Positions 34,890 to 47,775 are shown, numbered from the stretch's first letter. The stretch is 64,000 nucleotides of DNA from Istiophorus platypterus (GCA_016859345.1 CM029120.1:20855001-20919000); one strand, 5' to 3'. Made by a program: numbers and translations. The notes: a model not told the origin generated them from the letters alone.

Positions 34890-37800
34890 ACTATAGCACA
34901 TTTTCTCATTCTCCTCACAGTGGTGTTGCTAATAGAATCCCACATAATCTATAAGGACCTCACTGTAAATGTGTAACCAATGTCAGTCACACCATGTGTT
35001 CTCCCACCAGCCACTAACGTCTAGGCTGCTACAATGAACTACGGAAAGGTTTGTGAATGGGTCAGTTTAAAAAAGAAAAAAAACCCAAAAACCAGAGATA
35101 AGAACTAAAATTGCACTTAGCAGAGTCCATACCTCTGCCAAGGCCAAACAACATACATATCTGTGTAGTTCTTATAAGAGAAAAATAAAAGGTGAAGTAA
35201 GTAGTCTGAAAAACATAAATGATTTATTTCTCTAGAAACATTGTAATGACAGCTCTGTCTGTATTACAGATTTACAATTTCTTCCACTAGATCTGGAATA
35301 TTATCTGGATATCCATAAAATTATACAAACTCATAGATCTCAACACCATAAGCATATCTAATTTTTACATCAAGGTCCAAACATTTCCTGATAGATTGAC
35401 GCAAATGTCCTTATAGGTTATGAAGGACACCAAAGCAGGTCTGCTTGCCCTTCAGAATATTCAATATGAATCAAACATATGTATGTCTTCCACCTGAAAG
35501 CAGTAAATTTGAGTCCATGGTTATCCAAACCTACTCCTTCAATCTCCTGGGTTTTTGGCTAAAATAGATACACCTGCTTATGGATTTAATGTGCTCCTGG
35601 ACGTTTCTTGATCAAAGGTATGTTTTCCCAACTGCTGCCATGGAGAGGTTTTAAAAGTTGTCTATACAGCCAGCCATGCACACTGATGTTGACACATGCA
35701 GGGTTTAATGTGATTTCCATGATATGCTTGTCAGCATTACCTGACAAAAAGCCTGTGGACTCATTTAGATCACGCATGCAAGTGCTTGTGAGTGCACATA
35801 CAAATTCACAGGGCCAAAAGCATTTGCCAATGGGTTAAGAGAGATTTTATTTTCCCCACAAATCTAAGATGAAAGGTTTTGGTAGGTCATGTCAAAAGTG
35901 CAAAGCTAAAGGCCAGAGTAAACTTGATTTACAACTCTCGATTTATCAGCCAATAGCCAATTGTTTGGTCGCAAAGCCTCAGTCAAGAAATTTGTGTATG
36001 AAGCTAACAGTGCTGTTAAGAACTACTTGAGAACTACTACAACCCTGATTCCGCATATGCCCTCTTGGGTCATGACTCAAATTCTTATCACAGTCAAGGA
36101 ACTTGCCTCTATTCATCTATCTCTCATTCTTTAACTAAATCTAAAGTACAAGAATCTTGTTGTGGTTTAACAGAATCCAACTGACTTCTTCCACTTTTCT
36201 TATGTGATCAATGGGATGCCAGTAAGCTCATGTCATAAAATGACATTTCTGTCAGAGGAAAGAAAAGCATGGGGTGACAAAAAATATAGTTTTGTGTGCC
36301 CTGGCAGTTGCTTACAACCTGCAATGAACTGTCAAACCACAGGGAACTCTAACCTCTCTGTGCCATCCCAGTGTACCAGCACACATCCAGACAATGCAAG
36401 GAGGACACAGCAGGAGAATAATGAGAAGGGAAAGAGAGAAAACAGGTTCCTCTGTTTGATCAGGAGCTGAGGTCAAAGAATTCATTTAAATGGCTTCACT
36501 GCACAGCAGACTCAAGAACACACAGACACACAAATACACACATATAAGACCTCTGCTGACTGCTAATTATAAGCAGTTTTTGTCTGACATTTTTGGGAGA
36601 CTGCTAAAGCACCCACATTTGTAAAGCAAACAATCAAGGATACATACTGATAAACATGTAAACAACATGCCAATAAACCATATCATTTGTACAAGATACA
36701 TACTACTGTACATACATACTGTATTGGCTCCATTTTGATGAAATTATTAAATACAAAATTATGGTTAATTACAAATGAACATTAAATTTGACTTCTCTGG
36801 AGGTCAGTTGATAGCGGTTGTTAGTGGCTGTTTCTATCAGCTGTTATTCCACTTTATTCACTAAAGTAGTTGCTGAGATTTGGGCATTTCTAAAAATAGA
36901 TCAAAGGTGTCAAGGAACACCATTTCAGTAAAGTACAATTTTTACATGGCCAACAAAACAGATGGCTATGAAAATATGACCAAAGATGTAGTAAACCTTA
37001 AACTACACTTGGATTAATAGTTTATCTTTGGCAAAATTACAATGCCTCACCAAAACTAGGCTTGCTATTCAGCAGCATTTTATTGATAATGCTTATAAGA
37101 TGCAAATCCTTTAAAACCTACATCTTTAAGTATAGGTTTGAACAATTTTGAGCAGCAAAAGTCAGTTTAGGATGAAAAACTCTCTTTCAAAAAGTTCAAA
37201 AGTTTTACAAATATATGACATATTTAGTAACTGACTGAACAGCTTATAGATGTTAGCTTAACAAATATGGGTAGTTTATGGGTGAAATAGATCTCACTGT
37301 TTGAAAATAACTTAAACCTTTAATATTGGAGGTAGTTGTAGTCATCAAATGAAAACATTTGTTAATGTACCTTAATAATCTCAGTGTTATTTGTCTTTAT
37401 ATATAAATGTGTGGGCCAGTCTTCTCAATGTGTTTCTGTGTTTTCTGAACCATGCTACAACTTTACACCCAATGGAACTGATAAAAGGCAACAACTGAGG
37501 CATATATTTTATGGTTATGTGTCTTTCTCTGCCCTCATAACTGAGACACCAGGAATTCATATGCCTGACTCCCTTTATAGTAACATTAGCACACAAATGT
37601 ACATCCAGCAAAGGCCTACAGGGACACATGCATCCAAACATGGATACAATACACTGTCTTGCATGTAAGTCGACACCCTTCTAACTTCACACACAAACCA
37701 AGATCCATCCACACTGAATGCAGCACACAGACACAATAACCATATTGGCTCTAGGTGCTGGTTTGTGACTTTCTCTCCACGTGAGGTTTACATCATGTGC

Positions 37801-40111
37801 CTGGCTCTCCTTATTAAGCTAATTCAAGGCTTTACTCACTGGTTAGCTTTAAATCCCAGGCTTAAGAACACTATGTGGCACAAACAGGTAATGAGGGGTG
37901 AATCTACTTTGTGATTCCACAAAATGCTTCTCTGGGCGCTGCCAATATCTTAATAAGGCCAGCCTCTACTCACCTAGCATTGCCAGTGAAAGGTGCCAGT
38001 ACAAAGTAGCCACCATTTATGGCCATAGGTGTCTGTGGATAAGAGGAAGCATGCCTTCTGCTCTCCCTGCTCTGAAGTCAACAGCCTACCATCACAAGTA
38101 AAACCATCCTGCGGAAAATTCTCTTAAATCCACAAGTGGTTATTCTATGGGAGTCTTAGCCATCACAGGACCCCCTTATTTTCTATATTTTAATTTGTTT
38201 TTGGGCATTATCGCATCCAACCTCTGAACACTGCAGGAGAATAACTTTCCTTTCTTGCCTTGTGTTTTCACTTGACTTCCTCCAGGCAACCAAAACATAT
38301 GGCGGCACTGGGATTTCAAGCTGTGGGGCCAGGGTCAGTTGAAATCTGATATTGCTCTCCATGAATGGAGAATGTCAGGAGGCAAATCCAGCCGGAGCTT
38401 TAAGGGTCAAGGCTGTGTCCTTTCAGCTGCCTGGTAGAGGGCTAACACAGACAATTATGGAGCTGAAAGCAACATGGGCTACAAAGCACGCTTGTCTTTG
38501 TTTCCCACATCAATGTTTTGCTGCGCACATTTTCACGTGTTGTTCTTTGTGTTAAGAAGCTCATTACTTTTTATGTATGTACACAGTTCTCACATACCCT
38601 CTCAGACACCAAATACGCACACACACAGAGCGAAGAGCTTTAACCAATTACCTCCCCTGGATCTGAACCATATCAACTTGGCCCTCACCTTAAAATTTAA
38701 ACTAAACCCTGCACTCCACCCCTTACATGCAAGTGTGCATTTTTCAAAGGCAACATGCCATACAACAAGCTGTTGAATCTTAAGGTTAGCAATAGCTTCC
38801 TGCCCTCTTCACTGTACAGCTGTCAACTCCGTGGCCTTTCCCTTAAGGCACATTCATTAGAATCTATAACAGCTATAAAGCTGCTGTTGCTAACATAGCC
38901 GTGGTGTGTCCTCAGGCAGTTGTTAGTGTCTCCTACAGTTTGCTTATCAAAAACAGAAAAATGATTCCATAAAGCCTGAGGCATAATAGTAGCTAAGAGG
39001 GCAGAAGTACAGATTGTACCATGTACCCACAACATTACACCTGGATCACATTATAGATCTGTGCTGCTAACTACCCATGTGTAAGTTTCATGTGAATTCT
39101 ATGTGAATACATGCAACTAAGATGTGTTTGGGAAAAAATGATCACTTTATGATAGATTATAAACATATATACTGTTTAGCTAATGTGCAGGCAAAATCTA
39201 ACAAAGTATAGATAACCAGGGCCGGCTTTACTGTATATACCCTAATTTAACACACTGGCAATGGATTCTCTCATTTGAAATTAATGAATTCTGTTGGAGA
39301 GTATTGCATTTCATATATGATCCTACATCAGCTTGTGATGAACCTCTGGAGATAAAACCTAACCAAAGTCCTATGCTCATTCACTTTCTTTGTATGCATA
39401 CAATGTACATCAGCCTCTTCCAGTAGTATGCATGAGGTTGATCAGCTAATTCACTACCACATATACTAAGCAGCTCAAGTACATTTCACTACCACCCTAA
39501 CCTGTTTAGTAGAAGGAGGGTATGTGTAGTGGCATGTTTCCAAGGATAGTGGCCTCGTTCCTCTACTGAGTATAAACCCACATGTTCCACTTAGTACATG
39601 TGTGGTGTGCTAAGAACAGACTTAACACAGGATGCTTAATTGAAGTACAACGCTACGCTATTAATGCTTGCACCACAGTCCCACTGCCTTCTGTCTCTTA
39701 CTATTCACTGTCGTACAATTACTCAAAACTCTTTACACATCCACTGTCTCTTGCATATGGAAAAAGATACAATAATACACACCAAGGTCTGATACAGATA
39801 TGAAATAGTGGGAACATTCTAGCACTGCATTTTTGGATACTTCTTTACATGTAGCACTAGCATGGCCTGAGAAACAATCTTCCCTTTGCAGGGAGCCTTG
39901 CTGATCTGCTGCATAGGTTGACAAAGTAAAATTTTTTACTTAAGCGTCTTAAACAGTTACAAATTAAAGCTGCCTTGTGCAGCTTTACAGATTATAGCAC
40001 CCTCCAATAACAGAGGAAAATGACATTTATTTTATTATGTGCCATAAATGAAGATAGATATTTCAAGATTTTTTTTTTTCCACATTGATTTTTTTTAGTT
40101 GTTCTAGTAAT
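34890..40111. other. Non-coding stretch, nothing firm
   Basis: About 5.2 kb without a supportable gene or recognised repeat. A plus-strand frame at 36204-36470 (88 codons) and opposite frames at 37384-37668 are unrecognised and lack splice context. An octamer ATGCAAAT occurs near 37101. A short CA-rich patch lies near 38620. Confidence 0.45.
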
Positions 40112-40800
40112 GTGGCTCTATGGCAATGCCAGTCTTTTATCCACCACTTGGATCCAGACTAAAATAAGTCAACAACTGCTGGATGGATACAATGTATGGA
40201 AATTTGAGTTTCCCAGAAGATCAATCCTAATGACTTTGATGGGCCCCTGATTTTTCATCTAACCCCACCAACTTTTTTCATCACCCTATGAAATATGTCA
40301 AAAACTACTTGATATATCTTGAAATACGTAAAAAACTACAGCGCAAAATATTGCCAAATAGTCAGGATTTGACCCATATAGCCATGCTAGCAGTTTAAAA
40401 TGGAAATGTTGGATTGTCAGTCAGTCAATTTGGTTCAGGCTTTTCAATCCTAACAACAACTGAATTTCCATGAAATTATAGTATATGTTGTATATGATTT
40501 ATGTTGTATAAACATTCAAGGTCCCCGGAAAATGCATCCTAATGACTGGGGATTCTCAAGCCTGTTCTCTACCATAATCATGAGGATGAAAATTGTTGTT
40601 TGGAGTAAAATGTTTAAACAACTGTTGTATGGATTTCCATGAACTTTGTCATAGACATTTATGCCCCCCGCAGCATTAACTGGTATAACCTAGGTAATCC
40701 CCTGACTTCATCTAGCTCCAACATCAGGTCTAAGTATCCAATACTTTGGTTTATGAGCACATAACTACAGAAAAATTTTGCTGGTGGAATGGATATACAC
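40112..40800 (+). repeat. Percomorph interspersed repeat, copy 2, internally periodic
   Basis: The copy opens with 'gtggctctatggcaatgcc' and 'ccaccacttggatccagac', the reverse of the ends of copies 1 and 3. It then repeats a degenerate module about four times (starting near 40172, 40300, 40448 and 40619). The module contains 'caacaactgctggatgg', 'aatcctaatgactttgatg', 'cccctga...tttcatcta' and 'ccaacatcagg'-like words. The internal periodicity is a mark of this family. No coding capacity is seen. Confidence 0.75.
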
Positions 40801-41189
40801 TCAGCTGAGCTAGTGAAAGGATTGATGTGTGCTCAGGTACTTTAGATAAGATCATTGTGTGTCATTGAATGGCATTTTTTTATTTATCTCCTGCCAAATA
40901 AGACAAAGGACTCGACTTGTGTTTTCCTTTTATATGTTTGTTGTTTTTTTTCACTACAACTTGATGAATTTGGTTTGACATTGATAGAAATAATGCCTGA
41001 AAATATAATTAAAAACATCTATGAACAAGTGATGACTTTACCCTTTACAGTGAGCACCCTTAAAATCAGACTCCTTCTGTATGGGACAGTATGGGGCCTT
41101 ATAGTCAAGGAAATTGATACATATGTGCTACATGGGCTAATGAAATTTCTATCTTATTTCTTTGAGGCTTTATTTTTGACTTTTTTTTA
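40801..41189. other. Non-coding stretch with an unassigned 111-codon frame
   Basis: A plus-strand frame at 40855-41190 is open for 111 codons but is rich in F, L, I and V, as expected of AT-rich DNA. I do not recognise it. It may be part of the element whose tail follows. Confidence 0.35.
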
Positions 41190-41299
41190 ACAGTAAATTG
41201 TTTGTTACTGAAACTGTTTTTAACTGTAAGTGTTTTGTATTTTACTGTCAGGAGTAGCATCTTAAATTTTGTTGTACTATTGTGCAATGGCAATAAAGG
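41190..41299 (+). mobile_element. Possible LINE 3' tail with polyadenylation signal
   Basis: The words 'ttttgttgtactattgtgca' and 'caatggcaataaagg' just before the microsatellite resemble the 3' ends of fish LINEs, which close with a 'tgcaatgacaataaag' type sequence and a short tandem tail. AATAAA is at 41291-41296. No reverse transcriptase part is visible upstream, so this would be a heavily 5'-truncated insertion. Assignment rests on recall. Confidence 0.45.
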
Positions 41300-41384
41300 T
41301 ATTATATTATATTATATTATATTATATTATATTATATTATATTATATTATATTATATTATATTATATTATATTATATTATATTA
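41300..41384. repeat. Pentanucleotide microsatellite (ATTAT)n
   Basis: About 17 perfect head-to-tail copies of ATTAT, immediately downstream of an AATAAAG signal. The repeated I-L-Y-Y codon pattern in one frame is an artefact of the array. Confidence 0.97.
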
Positions 41385-42892
41385 AAAATTAACCTGTTGC
41401 ATCATTTCCCAAGCCAATTATACAAATGCTACTGCCTCTAGGGAACCAGACTCCAAGCAAATATTCAGTCAAATTACCAGCAGTTTAGTCAAGCTCCATC
41501 AACATTCAATATTTCCTAAAGCTCTCCACATACTCAGACATACTCATAAGTACCAATAAATCAAATTTAACAGCACATCTTTTATTTAAACATAAAATTC
41601 GCTGCTTACAGTAGCTTTTAAAAGCCACTTGACATGATCGTTCGTCTCACTTCTCACTCGGTGAAGTGTAAGATTATTTGGCAAACCATAAGTACACTAC
41701 CCACATGAACAGCATCTGCTGCTATATTTCTCACAGTCACACTGTTAAGCCTGAGCAGACATCATGGGACTTGGGGAATTTTTGTTTGTTTTTTTTTTAA
41801 GTGATTGATCAATAATTTAATTAAAGTTACACAAATCAATGTTTTGATATTAACAATGGAAATTACTATGTGTAATATGAGAGACAATTGTTGTGAAAAA
41901 AACATAGAAAATTATCACCCAACTCACAAACTTTTCTTCAGCTCTACAAGACGTTTTAGCATCTTTTAGCTAATTGATTTGGCTAGCCAGCCTGTAACTC
42001 GACTGTTTTGATTCAGTCTCACCATTCTAGCCTGTTTCTACCTGCAGCTGTTTCCAAAGAAAGGGCCTTGACAAAAATGATCAATGACAGACAAATAAAG
42101 TTAGCAGCTAGCCTGATATATCTGTCTAAACAGCTTAACAGGAGAGTGAACACTGGGGCTTAGATTCCCCATGTGGACAGAAACACAACTCTGAATGAAT
42201 ATAAGGTGATAATATGTCAGAGCTGTGTTTATTGTGAGTTGCTCACCCCCCATGAGGCCAAAAGCTTAATCAATACTTAGCTTAAACTTTCACTATCCCT
42301 ATATCCCAAGTACAGGTGTGGCAAATCTCCAATGGAAATCATACGCACATATCCTTCTAAATTAGCTGCAAACACTTATGTGGTAGAATGAAATGTGTTG
42401 AGCACCATTGCAGTACACAATGACACGATTTAAAAAAAAACACAGTTGCCACCCATTTACCATTTGTCTCCAGAAATGTTACAAGATGTAATTATGCAAC
42501 TCTCATGCTTTGGAAATGCAGATTTTCATTCTGCTTCTTGATATTTTTCAGCCCTGACAGACATTTCCAATTTAAAAGCAATATGTGTGAAATTTTTCTT
42601 ACTGTATAAATGTTCAGTATAAGCTTTTCTACAAATGTTTATGTAATTTTTTGAAGTGATTTTGCTGGTCCACTAAAAGGCTTGTGCTGGAATATCATCA
42701 ACTATATGTTTGGACTTTTAATCCTTTAAGAGCCAAATTACAGCCTGAGGATCCTCATGCTGAGTGCTGTTTGTAAATTTAGCCTGACAAAAAAGATTGA
42801 TTAGGTTTCAGTGTATCAGGGGAGGATGATGCCTGAGGACATTGGGTATCTCCTACGCTCACTTTTTTTAAATAACTCCTGAAAACATCCAT
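41385..42892. other. Non-coding stretch, possible old repeat inside
   Basis: 41930-42130 has the texture of a fish repeat (agcatcttttagctaattg, tggctagccagcctgtaac, aaataaagttagcagctagc), but boundaries and class could not be placed. Nothing else is recognised. Confidence 0.4.
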
Positions 42893-43135
42893 CCATTACC
42901 TAAATCCACTTATCCCCACCAGGGTCTATCCGATCTATCCGAGCTCACACTTGGCAAGAGGTGGGTTACACAATGGACAGGTGAACATATTATCACAGGA
43001 CATCATTTCACATTCAAATTTAGGCAATGCAGACCATCCATTTATCTAAACTGTACGTCTTTGGGCCATGGGAAAGAAAAACATTACCTGGAGGGAAACT
43101 GCAAAGGCACATAGAAAACACACTAACTTTAAAGC
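42893..43135 (-). mobile_element. tRNA-derived SINE body, head missing
   Basis: Read on the minus strand, the segment follows the order of a widespread fish SINE: a 'ggagggaaactgcaaaggca'-type block, then 'tacgtctttgggccatggga', then 'catttcacattcaaattta', then the 'ggtgggttacacaatggaca' block, and finally 'ccatccattacctaaatcc' at the tail. The intact family begins with a tRNA-like promoter head, which here should lie just above 43135 but is not recognisable. The copy is therefore 5'-truncated or decayed and cannot transcribe itself. Confidence 0.65.
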
Positions 43136-43879
43136 CCCAGTTAACCATACAACCCCAAACATATGTTTATTACCTTGATTTTATTTACATATGTTTTAGA
43201 TTACTGTAATTCTAATCCAGTACTAATTTGCAAACATTGAATCAGATAAGATTTAGATCTTTACAACATCTAACAAAATAAAAACAAACAAACAAAAAAA
43301 AACCTTTCAGTTGCCACATATTCAAACCAAATACAAACTCAGTGTCAGAGCCCATCTGCCCCCTGTGCCCTACACCTACATTGAATAATATCATAATGTT
43401 ATCATAATCATCCTTTCATATTTTAAACATGAAGATACAGTGCCTTGTTTGTTACTGCACTGTATTTTGAGTGGAGAGACGTTTTCAGGACCTTGGACAG
43501 TGACTTTTACAGCAAGAGCAAAGCTGCTCCATGAGAGATCGATAAGGTTCAGCCCAACCACCTGTCAGCTGCTTCAGCCACTGCGTATTAGCTTTATCTT
43601 CTCCGTGGAATTTACCACTATTACTAGAAAAGTTAAGGTGGCGGCTGGATGAATGGACCTAATTCGCCTTATATGTGTCAAAGGGGTGCTTCACTGATTC
43701 AGTGATTTGTGGGGACTTGTAAGACACGCAAAAAAAGTCAAAATCAAAAAAGCAGAGGCAGAAATATTCTGAATTTTAGACCCCACCATGGTGCAAGCTC
43801 AAGCAACACTGGAACCTACATTTTCTATAATGCAACTTTATAACATCTTTCCTTAGACCCTCCCTGCCTGTTAAATAAA
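43136..43879. other. Non-coding stretch
   Basis: An A-rich run lies at 43272-43302 (aacaaacaaacaaaa). The rest shows no recognised element. Confidence 0.5.
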
Positions 43880-44030
43880 CCAGTCATGATAACCCCCATG
43901 ACATCACTATGACATCATCAGGGTTATTTTCTTAATCTTGCCAAAGCTCCTCCATAACTACAGAAGACCTAATACAACTGTCCCTGTGTCCAGAATCAGT
44001 GGATTGACCCTTTTAATTCACACACAACAA
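43880..44030 (+). repeat. Interspersed repeat fragment, copy 2 of a three-copy family
   Basis: The segment includes 'cccatgacatcactatgac', 'atcatcagggttattttct', 'aaagctcctccataac' and 'caactgtccctgtgtcc'. The middle part aligns to 9536-9650 and its first part to 49470-49545. No coding capacity or class is assigned. Confidence 0.6.
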
Positions 44031-46160
44031 CATTTTCACCTATTTGCGAGGAACCTTAGTTTCAGTTTCATCCTCTGACTCTAATAAATTCCTCCTTATT
44101 GATCTTTTTTTTCTTAATTCTTCCATTGTTAAATGTCGAATTGTATATCATCAGCTGAACTTCCCCCATACACAGCAGCTTGGTATTAGCTGTCTGACAC
44201 AGCGGGTTTTGGCTGGTTAAACGGCAGAGCTTACCATCGCAATGTGGCTATTAAAACATCAGAGTCTCAGTGTCTCTTTTAGCCGTCTGAGTCACCTGTG
44301 TTGTTCAAAAGAAGAAAAAAAAAATACCCTAAAAACTATATATCCACAACTATCAGGAGTATCCAGTAGAGTACAATTTATATGCTTGGTGTTACCTCTG
44401 ACTTTAACTTTACAAAGATGTTACCGGTGTTCTTAAGTGGGCCTAAATATCTGTGTGGTTTTGCACTAAAAACATATATATATTTTTTTAAAGAATATTT
44501 CTATAGTTTAAATGACCATACAGGCAGTTAGACCTGGGGGGGACACTTTTAGCTTCTGCTTAGTCCCACCTGTGATATGAGCATTCCTACCTTACTTTGT
44601 GCTTTGGATACAGGACCAGCAGAACTGAGAGATGAGAGACGGTTGATGCTACCTATACCTAATTATTTTGTACAATAGAACCCAAACTCCTGACTCAGCA
44701 GGTGTTGAAATCACATGAGCAAATTTCGACTGGGAAAGCTAATATTAGCCAAGCAAGCTTGGCTTACTCCTACACAGAAATTGGAAGCTATTTAACCTAG
44801 CTCCCTAGCGCCTAGGAATACAGACTGAAAAGCAGGATGTGTTCTCCCACATGTTGAATATTTTGAAGAGGGAGATGTCTTAAATTGCTAACAGCAGCTA
44901 CTGCTGAAGGGCCTTGTGATAAAACATGAAAATACCTTGTATCATCAACAGCAAGGCTGGCTCTCAGATGTCAGTCAAAAAAGTTTTATCCTCTTTTGAA
45001 AAATCTTAACTTATCTACAATATAATTATAACTTATATTTTCTTACACAAAAATTGGGATGAAGTTAAAATTCCATTTCATCTTTATGTGTATATATGTA
45101 GAGTTTTGACCACTTGTGTTTCATTAAGCAGTGTTTTGATAAGAGGGTCTCCTTATTGTTTCTGTCTTATGTTCCACAAGCACATATATGAGACAGCACA
45201 TGAACTCTAGGATCACAAATGGTGATACACAGTATTACTGACTGCAAAAGGAGGTTAGACTACACATATCAACAGCTGCTGGAGATAATGTACCGCAAAG
45301 GGTCAGGAGGTGGAGAGTGACCTGATGTAAAAGAGTCAGGTTCTAAAAATCACACAACGAGAAAAGCTCTGGATATGTTTTATAAAGTAATAAACATTTG
45401 AAAAAATACAGAAAAATAATTGTGGCAATGAATGAATGTAAACAACCGACTCTCGACAGGGTGCATTTGATTTGCTCGCAAGTCCGACTACGTGTTATAC
45501 AGTCAGTTAGTATCAGTGTTAGCTTACCAGCTCTTCCCCTTGTTGCTAAAACAAACACATCTCTAATCCTGTGGAGCCTGCTGTGGGACTCCCAGATCCT
45601 TGACTTGACCTCCATGGTGGAATAAACTGGCAGCAGAAAGCTGAAAGCTTTTCCTTCACTCCTCACTTGCAGTCCATAAGCACATGTGATCACTCTTGAA
45701 TTAAACATACACTGGTGAGCTCTCTCAGAGATCCAACAGGCTACACCTAGTCGACAAATCCCAGGCCCGAGATATGTGTTTTCCCTCAAGGCTTAGTTTA
45801 TTCATCCATAATTCTTTTAACCTCAATTAGACATCTGCTGACTATAAGTGATCACATAAACGACTCTAAACGAGCCAGCTTGTCTGCAATAGTTGAGTAA
45901 AATGCACAGCGTACCTGCCCTTGAGGTCTCCCATTTACCATGGAACAATGAAAATTACACAGTTGCACAGCGCTGGTGCTCATCACTGCCCGTAGAAGCT
46001 ATGTGGCTGCAGGGAGTCTTTTCAAGAATAGTCCAGACAGATGGAAATTATTTTTACTCTCCATTGTACGTGAGCAATGCAAGCTGAAGCCCTTCTATCT
46101 TATTGCCTTGTCTGTCGGCAAGCAATAACCAAACCAAAGTTTCTTTAAAATTGCAGCTAC
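44031..46160. other. Non-coding stretch with one start-exon-like signal
   Basis: No repeat is recognised. On the minus strand the frame at 45343-45789 is open for about 148 codons. It contains an ATG at 45615 in a perfect CCACCATGG context and a good donor CTG/GTAAGC at 45528/45527. I recognise no protein family. See the findings. Confidence 0.35.
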
Positions 46161-46330
46161 CTCTCTTTGAAGTCTTGCAGCAGTTCAGGCTCTGACTGGG
46201 CTTGAATTTCATCCCATTGTCTCAGCTCCTTTTCATTCTCCTTAACCTCCATTCTAAACACCCACGGTGCCTTGAGCAGATTTGGACTTTGGCTCTTTTT
46301 TTCATCATGTTTGAATGTTAAACTGATGAA
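46161..46330 (-). CDS. Candidate internal (or last) protein-coding exon, function unknown
   Basis: The minus-strand segment is 170 bp. Upstream is a clean acceptor: a possible branch site (cttac) followed by a pyrimidine run ending cttctttttcag. The frame then stays open for 56 codons, ending AAAGAGAG/GTAGCT, a usable though not ideal donor. The encoded peptide is hydrophilic and heptad-like, with many E, K and Q and a central APWVFRMEVKENEKELRQWD, unlike the F/L/I-rich chance frames around it. If the donor is not used, the frame stops three bases later (AGG TAG), so it could also be a terminal exon. I cannot name the gene. No partner exon is certain, so a pseudogene or chance frame remains possible. 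Confidence 0.35.
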
Positions 46331-47160
46331 CTGAAAAAGAAGATGACCAAATATGATGTAAGAGTACCTACACTTCACAAAAAAGAAAAAAAAGTAGTAT
46401 ATTATCAGAGCTTGCTTTCACTTTAACATCAAATTTCAGATCCTTCCGATGGAATTGCTGAGCCAAAATTAGCTGATGGTAGAAAATATTCTTTCTAAAC
46501 AGGCACAGTTCTGTGTGAAGATTGATCTATGAGACCATGCTTGCTTTCTATTGGGCGCATTCATATCATGGGATTTGATTCTCGGATTCTCAGATTGATT
46601 TCTTTTTTAAAATTGCTTAACTCAGCTGTTCTGACCAGCAGAAGAACAGTTTCTAAAGTCAATTTTCATAGTCAGTGTTGCCAGGCCTTTGCACAATGTT
46701 TCATACCTTCATAGAGACAATGGCTTGAAAATTGATTTTGGATATGATTGTCCTGTCCCTCTTCCTTGGGAAGAATGGATATTAAAACAAGACTAGGAGG
46801 TCTGCAGGCATGCTAGGGTGCCAGGGTCCTGAAGCAGAACTTTATACAAAGAATATGAAGAATACTCAAAAAGTTCTTCAGGACAACTGTCTGACACGTA
46901 GGTAAGTTACAAATTTTATAGTTATTTCCAACACACATGCCCTGAATAGAATGGTGTCAAAGGAAGAGTCTTTGAGTCCTTCATCGCCTATGGGAATGTA
47001 GGTTGGTGAGGAATTTCTGGAATGATCTGTGACAACACCACCGCAACTGTAGTTTTTCAATAAGAGTTAAATTTGATCATAGAAATGAAATGAAATAACA
47101 AAACAAAATGTTATTGGAGGCCATTTTATTTATGCATATCGCTTATAAATATAGCTTTAT
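46331..47160. other. Non-coding DNA upstream of the candidate exon (minus sense)
   Basis: No repeat or additional exon recognised. Frames of about 60 codons lack splice context. Confidence 0.45.
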
Positions 47161-47561
47161 TGTCATAATTTCTGTCGCAGCCCTGTTTATTGGCCTCAGG
47201 TCATACTCCACCTGTCCATCAGTTTCTTCCTCTCTCTATCCACCTGTGCAGCTGTTTTCCATTTCAAAGCACTGGAACTTCCTTGCCTACTTACACACCT
47301 GTTCCTCATTTCCCTCATCTGCTCCCTGGTATTTATAACAGCCCTTTTTCCCCAGTCATTTGCCTGATTGTTTGCTAATGACTCCCATTCCTGTTAACAC
47401 TATGTAGTTGCCAGTTGTCGATACCTACCTGCCTGTCCATCTATTTGTCTGAAAGTCTGGTCCTCATCGCTTAATCCATCAAAGTTCCTTCGTTGCACCA
47501 GTCTGCCAGTGTGTTTGCAGTTGGGTCCTCTCTGCCCGTGCTCCTACCTTCAGCCGTGACA
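47161..47561 (+). mobile_element. Solo LTR with intact target-site duplication
   Basis: The element begins TGTCATAATT and ends GCCGTGACA, giving the inverted ends TGTCA/TGACA and the TG...CA boundaries required by retroviral-type integrases. It is flanked by perfect 5-bp direct repeats TTTAT at 47156-47160 and 47562-47566. Inside is a CT-rich U3-like region, a TATA-like tatttataac near 47330 and a 'ttgggtcctctctgcccgtg' 3' part common in fish LTRs. There is no internal coding region, so it is what remains after recombination between two LTRs. A 401-bp length and a 5-bp duplication fit Ty3/gypsy-type elements, but the superfamily cannot be proven from an LTR alone. Short frames inside are artefacts. 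Confidence 0.82.
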
Positions 47562-47757
47562 TTTATCAACAGAAGGAGCAATAATCAGTGAAATGAGCAG
47601 TGTTTGACTGTAGCGAATGACTGTGTACACATGGCACAGAGTTGAGAATGCTTTTCTCACTTCTATCACACCTAAAGGGACTTCGATAGTAGACATTTTG
47701 TCTGTATTCAGCCATTTTAAAATGTAATTTTCTAACGTTCTACAAAAATATGATACT

Positions 47758-47775
47758 AAAAAAAAAAAAAAAAAA
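47758..47775. repeat. Poly(A) tract
   Basis: Eighteen consecutive A residues. No retroposon body is recognised upstream. Confidence 0.9.

Noticed and set aside
36035..36060. Word 'acaaccctgattcc' like the end of a fish DNA transposon
   Set aside because: Only about 14 bases match and the continuation differs; no opposite end was found.
41202..41441. 79-codon frame with repeated ILYY units
   Set aside because: It is the translation of the ATTAT microsatellite.
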